The position numbers and the translations under genes are program-made. Positions 56,301-64,000 of a stretch of DNA of 64,000 nt are shown here, piece by piece (position 1 is the stretch's first letter; the number at the start of each line of letters is the position of its first letter). Origin of the DNA: Nephrocerus scutellatus (Eukaryota > Arthropoda > Insecta > Diptera > Pipunculidae). The notes under the pieces were generated by a model. That model saw only the letters and a program-made list of their open reading frames with translations. It did no database searches and was not told the DNA's origin. The DNA lies in assembly GCA_947095585.1 (NCBI GenBank), contig OX352763.1, forward strand, positions 36,258,010 through 36,322,009, given 5' to 3'.

Positions 56301-59300
56301 ATCCATATGGCGAGCTGAGAAGCTCGCTTTACTATCGTATATATTAATTATATAACTATGGATTCGACACTATAGGTGCAAGGTACGTCTATACGTCACC
56401 ATTCATCCCAGCGACTAAAATAGATCATGTCATATGCCACCTCATCCCACCCTCACCACAGGGTTGCTAGAGTTGTCTTACGGCCACTGTTCCTTTCAGC
56501 AACCTCGAAGACTAGTCGTGTGGATTCTTACCCCCCATCTTACCGTCACCATTCATATAAACGACTCCGAAAAATATTGATTCGGCACTAATATCGGTCA
56601 TGTCATATGTCACCCGATTCTACCTCCACCATTAAGGGTGATAGACGTGTCTTACAGTCACTATTCTTCTCAGCTACCCATAAAACTATGGATTCGGAAC
56701 TAATATTGCACAGCAAGTGTCGTTCTATTGAAAATCACTTAATTTTTATGGTTTTAAGTGTTCGATTATGTTAGCAATAGATTCTCGTCCTAGAGTTTTC
56801 TGTTGGAATTTACATAATAGCATTCGCGTCCCTTTTAAAAATTGCTTCCGCCATTTAAATTTACTAAAAACTGGTCTTCGCATTAAGAACTTTTTTTTAT
56901 TGGCTAGAAAATTGTGTAAAACAGTCGTAGTCAAGTTTTGAGCTAATTTTCAAATCACAAGATTGCGAAATTTATTCAACAATTGACAAAGTTTTGAAAT
57001 CATCTCGAAATTCATAATATTTTTTAGTAGTATAAGCAGGATACTTCAAAGAAATCGTCACTAAACTTTACTGCCAACTCAATGCAATAAATAAATTTCC
57101 AGACCACCATTTAAGTCTCGTGATGAAGATAGAGACGGGCGGAAGAAGCAATTTCGACAAATTACTATGCGTGAAAGAACAAGTTGTTGTTTGTAAAGAT
57201 TTAAGAAATATCCAGCATTGGTGGCCAATAAATATCACAAATTATTGGAAAAAAAATTGTGGCAGATCAAAACGAATCTTCAAAGAAAAAGATTTAAAAA
57301 AAATTGAATTAGCTTTTGGGGGTTTTGTGCCAATTAACGGAAAGATGGACAGACGAACCGATCACTCACTTAGTTTCCAACTGGCTATTACCACGATATA
57401 TTTATAGGCGTGTCATAATAATAATCAAATCAAATTTCAAAATCACTGCCTGTGCAGTTAAACGTGAAGGAGGGGAAGCATAAAGCCTCAAATTCGCCTT
57501 TACACGGACAAATATTTCTCTAACAAATCAGTTCACAATTTGATCGCCTTGAAAAAAGATGTTGTTTTTGTTGTTTTGTTTTGTTTTTTAAAAAAAATGT
57601 AAGCCATTTGTTCATCGTCAGATTTTGATTTCAATTTGACGACGAGTTGTTTCCCAAAAAAAAATGCAAAAATTGAAAGGATCATCCGTTCGTCTATCCA
57701 TTAATCCATCTATCTGACGGGAAAACAGCTGTAATTTGTATCTACCGAGACAGGATACTTTGCGTAGAATATTTAATTGCGTTTGTACTGATTTTCTTTT
57801 TTGTTTTTGGCTTTTCCGCTTTTCCACTTCTCCATACATAAATGTTGCTTGGATTTTTTCCCGCTAAATTTAGATGTGACAAGCAAGCAACGAACGTTAA
57901 GTGAACTGAGCATACGATATGGGGGGAAATCAAATTGAATTTTCTGCCGTTATGATTTTCACATACACAGACACAGCTGACAACTAGACGTGGCCGTTGG
58001 CGGCGTATTCTACGGTCGTTGTGAGATTCTAGCATAAGATTTGGTCGCGCTTTCAATTAAATCTCAAATACAAGATGACATTTTGTAGTTGGAGAATGGA
58101 TACTAAAAAGAAGATCACAAATTTACAATCCAGACATTTCGCGAAAGGGATTAGGAGAGGCACACTCCAAGTGTGATATAAGATGATCATTGAAATACAC
58201 GCTTACTTCATGAATTTTGAAATTTTCAAATTAAAATTGTAAGAAATTTGTATGATCGTAAAAATTTTAAGGGCTTTTTGCACTGAAAATTGTATAAAGA
58301 TCAGTAAAACTTTAATGGCCGGATTTTAGACATAAAAACGTATAAATTCCAAATTCGCTAGTTTTTATTAAATAGTTACCCTTAAGCTAAGACATAGAAA
58401 CATCTACCAAAACACGTCATCTACCAGTAAACTCGTACTATTACATTTGTCATACACTGAAATGCAATTTGCAATCTTCATCTTCAATACATATCATCCA
58501 CTTCATTCAGATCCCCATCAGATCTCCTAATTTCCCTCTAACAACCATAGATTTATGTTATCTCTCGAAAGCAAACAAATTACTTGCATTCATTTGCTTC
58601 GCTTGGCAGTCAGTACCGACCGCCCGGCATCACATCACATGTCTAGGCGCAGTGCCAGCTTATGTCACTCTCATATCACAGCCGGATATACTATACATAC
58701 ACTACACTAGAAGATGACTTATTTGTCGTCTGTTCCAAAAGGCGCCTCACACATCACAACAAATCACTATACCCGGCGAGATGCAATGTCAACATCCTTT
58801 GCTGTGTACGCACAGCGTGCAATATTTCTACATTTATGCATAAAATTCGCAGAACGGTCAAAATGTGAACGCTAATCCCATTAAAAGCCTGCCAGCAGAC
58901 GGTACATATACAATTCATACATACCTCTCCGCGCCAACGCATGCGACGGCATTATTTGCATTTGCGTATAGCCCCGTCCTGTGCTCGTATCCAGTAATGT
59001 CATCACTTCATCGGGACTGTAGGCTGAATTTTCGATTATTGTGTCGTCTATGGAAAGTACTTGATCACCAACAGACAGGGCGCCACATCTGCAAAAATCA
59101 TCGTCAGTTCTTTTGTTAACAAATTGCTCGTTTTTAAAGCTCAAGATCACTGATGACAAGATCATTTTTATTTTAAATAAAAAAAAATAATAAAATTTCT
59201 GACATCATTTATTATTATTTATCTGATCGTGACAAAAACTTCTGTAAAAAAGTTAGAAAGATCGATTTTAAAGCTTTGATGATGAGATAGTTTTTGTTTT

Positions 59301-61588
59301 TTAGTAAAAAAAAAATCTTATTTAATGATCGTTAATTATGTTTAAATTATGACATAAATATCAAAGTAGTAGGAAGGAAGAAAGGAAGCAAGATCAGTTA
59401 AGAAGATCATATCAGTAACAAAAATTCAACACAAGATCCTATCACTTGAAAAATTAAAGACAAATCCGTTGGAAAGATCACTTCACTTTTAATTAAGATA
59501 AGATATTATGTCTTACAAAAAAACAATCAATTATAAGCAACACTAGTTGACAAGATCGTATTACTTACAAAATAAGTGTGATCAGTTGACAAGATCCAAT
59601 AATTTAAAAATAAGAACAAAATCCGTCGACAAGATCACATTAATTTTTTAATGACAAGATCTTATCACTTACAAAATAGCACAATCAATTATGTATTTAT
59701 CTGATCGTGAAGAACACTACTGTAAAAAAGTTAGAAAGATCGATTTTAAAGTCTAATATCTTTGATGACGAGATAGTTTTTGATTTTCAGTAAATAAAAA
59801 AAAAAATCTTATTTAATGATCGTTAATTATGTTTAAGCGTACATTAGGAAAACGTATAAAAGGATTTATTTAATAAGATTGAAATAAAACTCAGTTCGAA
59901 AGATTGAGTTTGGGTCACTACAGAAGTAAAAACTGACAAAAATATCAAAGTTACAGGAAGGAACAATGTTCTTTACAGTTGACAAGATCAGCTAGATCAG
60001 TTAACAAGATCATATCAGTTGCAAAAATTCAACATAGTCAGTTGACAAGATCAATTGATAAGATCCTATCACTTGAAAAATTAAAGCAAAATCCGTTGAC
60101 AAGATCACTTCACTTTTATTTAAGACAAGATATTATCTCTTACAAAAAAATAATCAATTGTTTGGCAAGATGCTTTAAATCAAAATCCGTCGACAAGATC
60201 ACATTCATTTTTTAATGACAAGATCTTAACACTTACCAAAAAGCACAACCAATTTGTTGGCAAGATTAGCAAGATAAGTTGACAAGATCCTTTTACTTAT
60301 AAAAAGATGTATAATCAGTTGATAAGAAAATATCATTTGAAAAATTAAATCAAAATCCGTTGACAAGATCACATTAATTTTATTAAAGAACGATCAGTTG
60401 ATAAGATCTTATTACTCATCTGGAAGAAATGAAATTATGGCATTTGGAATTCCTATCAACAAAGCTGTGTATCTTTTGACCAGACTGGTTCATAAGTTTT
60501 ATTTACAGTGATCTTGTCACCTAGCCCACCTCCACACCCACTTGACTTACCTATCCGCAATGCTCGCTGGCAGTATACTGGCAATGTAAACGCCCGCCGG
60601 ACTCACTTCATCGATCTTTGTGTGATCGTTGTGCACCACAGGCGAATAATTGCATAGCACAAGGCCCAGTTTATCATTCATCGGACGCTCGATCTCGATC
60701 AGCAATGGACCTATGGAGAATTCGACACTCTGTACTACGGAAACATCATATTCGAGCGTCAGATTCGTATAGCCGGATATGTGTCCGCCACATTTGATAA
60801 TTGGCTGTGCTTCCGCCAGAGTTTTCCCGATGAGTGAAACCTGCCACGATGGACGCCAAAGAAGAGGAAAAAGAAAGAGTAAGATTTAAATCAACATAAA
60901 TAAAGTTGTAAATGGCAGTTCAAAAGAAATGACAGACGCAGCATCCCACGCAGGTGCTATCCATCATTCCGCGAAAGAAAACAACACTTACGTTATCGAC
61001 ACGCAACAGCCGATCTCCTGGTTTTATTCGGCCCGTCTTATATACGGGGCCATGTGGCCGTACATGTGTAACTATTAGCGGGTAATCCCCTCCGCCACGC
61101 AGTGTCAGCCCCAGGCATCCGCTCTCTCGTTCCACAGTGATCTGCGCAAGTTTCGATGTTACGCAGAGGCTATTTTGGGAAACTGTTAGGCGTCATCAAC
61201 GAATGCGTTCCACAGCAACGGACAAAAAGAAGCAAAGAGCAGCAGAAAAATGGAGAAATAAGAAGAAAAAACCAACAAATCATCAACCATCGGATGGTGC
61301 AACAATAAACTTTATGCAAATGCGGATAAACTTATTATTGTTTATCCTCTCGCCTATATCCCAACAGATACTCACTGTATTCAGGCAGGGAATATTCAAT
61401 TTCAACAACAGCTGGTCCACCATCGCTACCGCCCTGGCACAGCATGCTCATAATGTGCTGATTGGTTAACCCAATTGTCGATATGCCATCGATTTGATGG
61501 ATGCGATCGCCGGGCGCTAGAAAATCCGCTGCATGACCCAGTGGGCTGAGTGCTCCGATAACAGGTGGATACGAGAGGTCGTTGCGGT
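47364..61588 (-). CDS. Grip: Grip: multi-PDZ scaffold, gene span (8 exons visible)
   Basis: Exons in transcript order: 61588-61376, 61182-60992, 60840-60551, 59088-58925, 49526-48341, 48280-48078, 48014-47536, 47465-47364, total 2828 nt or about 942 residues. All seven junction phases agree. Domains: C-terminal half of PDZ1, PDZ2, PDZ3, a Ser/Gly-rich linker, PDZ4, PDZ5, a Gly/Ser linker, PDZ6, PDZ7, the order of animal GRIP. Diagnostic GRIP words: '[20 protein letters not shown]', '[20 protein letters not shown]', '[20 protein letters not shown]' and the C-terminal '[20 protein letters not shown]'. GRIP is a cytosolic adaptor that clusters membrane receptors and transport cargo through PDZ pockets; in flies it is known for muscle guidance and attachment. 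5' exons are beyond 61.6 kb. Introns are 60-193 nt except two: 1462 nt and 9398 nt, the latter full of transposons. Confidence 0.93.
47536..48014 (-). CDS. Grip: Grip exon (PDZ6 end, linker, PDZ7 start)
   Basis: Phase 1 in, phase 0 out. '[20 protein letters not shown]' and '[18 protein letters not shown]' finish PDZ6; an Asn/Ser-rich linker follows; PDZ7 begins '[20 protein letters not shown]' with the carboxylate loop D-Y-G-F, to '[11 protein letters not shown]'. Reading through the donor gives a false 250-codon ORF ending at 47497. Confidence 0.92.
48078..48280 (-). CDS. Grip: Grip exon (PDZ6 start)
   Basis: Acceptor ccaatgtag, one base completes Ser from AG|T. '[17 protein letters not shown]', then PDZ6 '[20 protein letters not shown]' with the G-L-L-G-I-T loop, to 'ISGIVEG'. 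Donor gtaagt. The internal ATG is not a start; phase continuity favours joining upstream. Confidence 0.88.
48341..49526 (-). CDS. Grip: Grip large exon (linker, PDZ4, PDZ5, linker)
   Basis: Acceptor ttttcag at 49527; the G left from the previous exon gives '[12 protein letters not shown]'. PDZ4: '[20 protein letters not shown]' to '[16 protein letters not shown]'. PDZ5: '[20 protein letters not shown]' to '[20 protein letters not shown]'. A Gly/Ser repeat (about 48650-48690) and a Pro/Gly-rich tail follow, ending 'PLERFN' with donor AG|gtgagt. The ORF to the left of 49526 (to 49755) is intron. Confidence 0.93.
50237..50757 (+). mobile_element. R element with (CA)n and (ccag)n
   Basis: Left end aaacaacccataaaaattaa at 50240, a (ca)n run at 50289-50332, a partial monomer, right module, (ccag)n tract at 50700-50720, right end cacgggcaagtgaagttaat ... 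agagaattta at 50721-50754. Within the Grip intron. Confidence 0.65.
50289..50332. repeat. (CA)n microsatellite
   Basis: About 22 uninterrupted CA repeats directly after the R left end, where other copies have 'gatacacatgtgt'. Confidence 0.9.
50903..52335 (+). mobile_element. R element subtype 2, with nested SINE
   Basis: Left end aaacaacccataaaaattaa at 50904; interior nearly identical to 24165-25055 until about 51690; a SINE copy in the opposite orientation intervenes; then further monomers and right end (ccagccacgggcaagcgcag, tatagagaattta) at 52287-52330. Confidence 0.6.
51715..51993 (-). mobile_element. tRNA-derived SINE, best copy
   Basis: Head on the minus strand: 'gccgtggctcagtggataag' (A box TGGCTCAGTGG), anticodon-arm-like 'ggacttctgagc', B box GGTTCGAATCTC at 51930-51941, then body 'gtcccaactctcgcaaaagt', 'gacaatcgtccgaaagtaat', 'aacttgtcatggaaagcttc'. 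No acceptor-stem closure, so not a functional tRNA. The 3' limit is uncertain. Confidence 0.65.
52340..54015 (+). pseudogene. second LINE-D copy, 5'-truncated and decayed
   Basis: Tracks the copy at 33600-35420 with many stops: '[12 protein letters not shown]'-like start, '[15 protein letters not shown]', '[20 protein letters not shown]', 'LLMI'-type remnant of the FADD box, then the C-terminal and 3' UTR (ggaatgtgatatatttctaa, aataaagagcg). Inside the Grip intron, antisense to Grip. Confidence 0.7.
54440..55306 (-). mobile_element. R element subtype 2, full-length, reversed
   Basis: rc right end (tttttaaattctctatatta, acttcacttgcccgtggg) at 54440; rc microsatellite gtcgtcggtcgtctgtc; interior is the reverse complement of 50903-51690; rc left end (tttttatgggttgttttttc) at 55289-55306. 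Confidence 0.7.
55375..56253 (+). mobile_element. R element, left-truncated, diverged monomers
   Basis: Five diverged monomers (55540, 55680, 55795, 55915 have ttttacaaaaa-tgtt), two right-type modules, (ccagtcagccag) tract and right end cacgggcacgcgaagttaat ... agaattta at 56217-56248. The GC blocks vary more than in other copies, suggesting an older insertion. Confidence 0.6.
56254..58924. other. Grip intron, no gene seen
   Basis: Contains two diverged repeats of about 160 bp at 56350-56700 (shared words 'tcatgtcatatg', 'actatggattcg'). Several short ORFs (57120-57407, 57742-58056) show no family motifs. Confidence 0.4.
58925..59088 (-). CDS. Grip: Grip exon (PDZ3 C-terminal part)
   Basis: AG|A junction gives Arg in '[20 protein letters not shown]'. 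Continues '[20 protein letters not shown]', '[14 protein letters not shown]'; donor GAGAG|gtatgt, phase 1, matching the exon at 49526 across a 9.4-kb intron. Confidence 0.9.
59160..60420. repeat. diverged tandem repeats in Grip intron
   Basis: Dense repeats of 'gttgacaagatc' with 'aaatccgt', spaced 40-70 bp, plus a 130-bp segment found twice (59218-59345 and 59697-59840: tatctgatcgtga, aaaaaagttagaaagatcga, tcttatttaatgatcgttaa). Confidence 0.7.
60551..60840 (-). CDS. Grip: Grip exon (PDZ2 end, PDZ3 start)
   Basis: Acceptor ggcag. '[19 protein letters not shown]' ends PDZ2; '[20 protein letters not shown]' is the short inter-domain strand shared with vertebrate GRIP; PDZ3 starts '[17 protein letters not shown]' (K-L-G-L loop) and runs to '[13 protein letters not shown]'. 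Confidence 0.92.
60992..61182 (-). CDS. Grip: Grip exon (PDZ2 start)
   Basis: I chose the acceptor cctaacag at 61183 rather than the nearer gcgcag because only it fits the phase of the previous exon (A|TT, Ile) and keeps '[20 protein letters not shown]' open. PDZ2 then reads '[20 protein letters not shown]' and '[14 protein letters not shown]' before donor gtaagt. Confidence 0.88.
61376..61588 (-). CDS. Grip: Grip exon (PDZ1 C-terminal half)
   Basis: Acceptor tttaattgcag, phase 1. '[20 protein letters not shown]', '[20 protein letters not shown]', then '[14 protein letters not shown]' and donor A|gtgagt. It matches the second half of GRIP PDZ1 and its V-E-x-E-Y exit strand. The carboxylate-binding loop must be on an exon beyond 61.6 kb. 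Confidence 0.87.
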
Positions 61589-62229
61589 CTGCAATTAAAA
61601 ATTTGAAGTGGGGGTGTGTGAGTTACAAGTGTGTTAGTATTTTGTTTGTTTATTATTTGAATTTGCCGTAATTCCTTGAGGAATTGCATGCCTGCGAATC
61701 TGAGATGTTACATCTGTAGCATTTGGAGCCATTGGATAATTGTGCGGAAATCCGTTTCTATACGAATACGTTGAATATTTCTGACAGAAACGTTTTTCTT
61801 GCTTATTTACTAAATAGATGCTTTTTGATGATGATTTCGAATAAATAAAATATTATTATTATTTGTGCGAGAATGCTGCATTATATAGAAGTGTTGACAA
61901 AAGATTCACTAAGAGCTCTTTCGATTTGCTGGGTACAGTGAAGTTTTGGTGTCCCATTTCTACAGCGTTCTCTGGTTTTCGTCGAGAGCGCTGTCGAAAT
62001 GAGACACCAAACCTTCACTGTACCCAGCAAATCGAAAGCGCTGTTAGTTTATTAAAAAAAGGTAAATGTCGGTTTCTTACAGTTCAATATTATATTATAT
62101 TATTATAAAGACAGTGTAAGCTTAAAGCTCGAGACAGCCTTTTTGTTCAGATTTCGACGGCAACCTAAAACCGTAAAATTTTTATTGAACCTATAGAAGA
62201 ACTTATAAATGCACTATATCTTGCCAAAC
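61589..62229. other. Grip upstream intron; holds a hairpin
   Basis: No exon recognised. 61909-62047 is a long fold-back (see separate entry). Confidence 0.4.
61909..62047. repeat. near-perfect inverted repeat, 64-bp arms
   Basis: Arms 61909-61972 and 61984-62047 are inverse with 6 mismatches in 64, one or two of which would be G:U in RNA; loop of 11 nt (tggttttcgtc). The arms contain 'ttcgatttgctgggtacagt'. No other copy of this sequence is seen in the window. Confidence 0.9.
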
Positions 62230-62760
62230 TTGACAGACTAAAGTAGGCTTTGTTGGCTTTATAGGCATATTTCCTGTATTCGATTCACCCGAGAAAGTTA
62301 AAGGATTGCATTACTTTAATCCGCGGTACACTGTCTTAATTGCGAGACCAATATTGGATCTTCTGCTCATGCTGAGAGACGTGCCCACTATGAACTTGGT
62401 TTTGTTCTCATTTATTAACAGCTCCAGATTTCGAGCTGCCCATTCGATCTGCATGAAAGCTTCCTGTACAGCTCTTGAGTTTCTACCAACGATGTCAATA
62501 TCATCTGCGTAACCAAGTGTCAGATAAACAGATGTAAAGAATTGCTTTAATCAGAGTCTCGGATCACTGTCTCCAATGCTACGTTGGAGAAGACGCAGAC
62601 CAGTCCCTCCCCTTTATAGGAGCACGTTATAGATTTAGTTTTGGCTTGATTTCTTTACTTGTCAACCGACTATGTAAGTCGTACCATTTTATTTGGAATG
62701 CCAAATTCTCTCATGGCTTTATAAATATTACTCTGGATACTCGTATCATTGGAAATTATA
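62230..62760 (-). pseudogene. LINE-B relic
   Basis: Words 'aggctttgttggcttta', 'aaagcttcctgtacagctct', 'accaacgatgtcaatatcat', 'tctgcgtaa' (rc of the YADD region), 'gaattctctcatggctttat' (rc) line up in the order of the LINE-B copy at 38846-41640. Heavily mutated. Confidence 0.6.
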
Positions 62761-62764
62761 TCCA

Positions 62765-62895
62765 TATGTCATATATCCACTTGTGTTGGTTGCCGAGGCA
62801 CATAAACATTTCGGGTAATTGTATGGCTGACGAACTCGCCCAACAAGGAACAACACTACCCATCTTACCTGAATATGATTCTCTAGATTATTGAA
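62765..62895 (+). pseudogene. RNase H fragment of a LINE
   Basis: 'HLCWLPRHINISGNCMADEL' and 'AQQGTTLP' match the W-x-P-x-H-...-G-N-x-x-A-D-x-L-A-x-x-G end of RNase H domains in I/Jockey/R1-type LINEs. Opposite strand to the adjacent LINE-B relic, so a different element. Confidence 0.6.
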
Positions 62896-62993
62896 CCTCT
62901 AGAAAATTTATTATCACATACCTATGTCTAAAAATGTGACAAGCTCTTGATTTGGTATGGGTTAGTTATGACTTAGCGTATGGAACTATTGTG

Positions 62994-63130
62994 TGGGCGC
63001 TGTTGATCTAGTGGTTAGTGCATTGGACTTCTGAGCGGGGCGGTTCGTGGTTCTAATCCCAGAAAAACACAAAAAATCTTTTTCATTGTCCCAACTCTCG
63101 CAAATCTTTGAAAAAGTTCCGAGAAAGATT
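62994..63130 (+). mobile_element. tRNA-derived SINE, third copy
   Basis: 'gggcgctgttgatctagtgg', anticodon-arm-like 'ggacttctgagc', B-box-like GGTTCTAATCCC, then 'ttcattgtcccaactctcgc' as in the copy at 51715-51993. Ends after about 135 bp. Confidence 0.6.
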
Positions 63131-63389
63131 CTTTTCTTATCGTAAATATATAAAGGTTGGGCAATTTAAGAGTTTGTTTTTAAAAACGCTATTAAATGAA
63201 TGAATTAAATCTCCGATTTAATTATGAAAAACAATTTCGTTCATGTGGCTCTATCTGCTGGGCTTACAATAAGTCATAATTTAAGCCCTTTAAGAACTTT
63301 TTCGATCATTTCGGTGCCTATCTCGTAAATAACAGTCGTAATGTTATATTTTAAAGCTGGAATTATCCGCATAACATTTATCTTTACCG

Positions 63390-63895
63390 CTATCCCATAG
63401 GAAAACGTCCACCGGCGTCAAATCGTGTATCCGCGCAGGCCAATTGACATCTCCAAAACGGCTGATTATTCGGTTGGTAAATTTGGCGGGCAAGAGGTCG
63501 ATTGCCAGTCGGCTTGTATGGCATGTGGCGCAATTTTGTTAAAACTAATGGTCGTCCACATTCATGGCATCGATTTGAGGCCATAAAAAATTGGTCAGCT
63601 GGCTCTGTAACGGTCGCCATTGAAGGTAACGGCGTTTCCAGCAACGTTTTGGAAGACAAATGGGCCACCACTCCAAATTCAAACAAAATTGTCGTTTTTG
63701 GTTGATTGGCTTCTCTACGATTTCTGAATGAATATTCCGAACCCCAAATCGGGCAGTTCTGCTTTTTAAATAGCCCCCAAGATGTACTTTGTCTGAATAG
63801 ATTATTTTTCGACCAATATCGATGTTATGATCAAGCTGATCTATCGCCCACGCAGAGAACCTGATATTGAAGCGGATGGTCATTTGTTTGGTGTA
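63390..63895 (-). pseudogene. DD41D-type mariner relic, C-terminal part
   Basis: Minus strand: 'IRFSAWAIDQLDHN', 'KIIYSDKVHLGGYLKSRTAR' (first Asp region), then, after shifts, 'ATCHTSRLAIDLLP', 'RIISRFGDVNWP', 'HDLTPVDVFLWD'. The spacing from the expected second Asp to the third is again 41, so a relative of the intact element at 14974, but clearly a different, older lineage. Confidence 0.6.
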
Positions 63896-64000
63896 CATAA
63901 TCGTCCTACCGAACGCACTATTCGGGATACCATCGGCAAACTTGAGAATAATTTTACATTATTGGATGATACTCGACCCATTAGACCACGTACAGCCCTA
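63896..64000 (+). pseudogene. mariner transposase N-terminal fragment, plus strand
   Basis: Plus strand reads 'NRPTERTIRDTIGKLENNFT' and 'LLDDTRPIRPRTAL' to the window end, the first helix-turn-helix region of this transposase type. It is opposite in direction to the fragment that ends at 63895 and runs out of the window. Confidence 0.6.

Noticed and set aside
61143..61150. Acceptor gcgcag just before ITVERES in Grip PDZ2
   Set aside because: It would be phase 0 and clash with the phase-1 donor of the PDZ1 exon; the acceptor at 61183 fits.

Overview
The window looks like nuclear DNA from a higher (cyclorrhaphan) fly, quite possibly a tephritid-type fruit fly. This rests on AT-rich intergenic DNA, short introns with GT/AG borders, three recognisable animal/dipteran genes, and a DD41D 'rosa'-type mariner, a family I associate with tephritids. 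The species is an inference. Only a few kb are coding; most of the rest is interspersed and tandem repeats.

Host genes. (1) mab-21 (+), the last two coding exons at 10656-11230 and 11302-11651; its N-terminal exon(s) must lie left of the window. (2) A secreted pancreatic-type (lipase + PLAT) lipase (-), five firm exons at 17666-19490 and a probable first exon at 35871-35976, separated by a 16.4-kb repeat-filled intron. (3) Grip (-), the multi-PDZ glutamate-receptor-interacting scaffold, eight exons from 61588 down to the stop at 47364, covering the C-terminal half of PDZ1 through PDZ7; its 5' end lies to the right of the window. A 9.4-kb intron of Grip is full of repeats. The exon phases of all three models agree at every visible junction.

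Mobile DNA by region. 1-2072: copies of a short element (called R here) with a 115-120-bp monomer, plus a mariner relic. 4140-6330: two opposed fragments of an RTE-like LINE (LINE-B). 6860-10030: nested debris of a Ty3/gypsy element, a LINE, a Tc1-like element with near-identical 117-bp inverted repeats, and a copia element. 12484-14790: a second RTE-like LINE carrying a tRNA-derived SINE. 14974-16270: a complete DD41D mariner with an intact 361-aa transposase. 19885-21170: a LINE-B copy with a twin-priming-like 5' inversion. 23163-26127: R copies and a TIR element. 27916-30583: an R element whose internal monomer has expanded into a dimeric higher-order tandem array. 30840-35420: LINE fragments, including a LINE with a 595-aa EN/RT open frame. 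38110-46080: R fragments, a long LINE-B copy and simple arrays. 50237-56253: R copies, including a pair of long inverted copies inside the Grip intron. 61909-62047: a near-perfect 64-bp-stem hairpin. 62230-64000: LINE-B, RNase H, SINE and mariner debris.

The most noteworthy items are the R family (11-bp subterminal inverted repeats, microsatellite near one end, variable internal monomer array, so a Helentron/INE-like candidate), its dimeric satellite expansion, the intact DD41D mariner, the 64-bp hairpin upstream of the visible Grip exons, and an apparently three-copy tRNA-like SINE. I see no rRNA, true tRNA, CRISPR or prokaryotic features.
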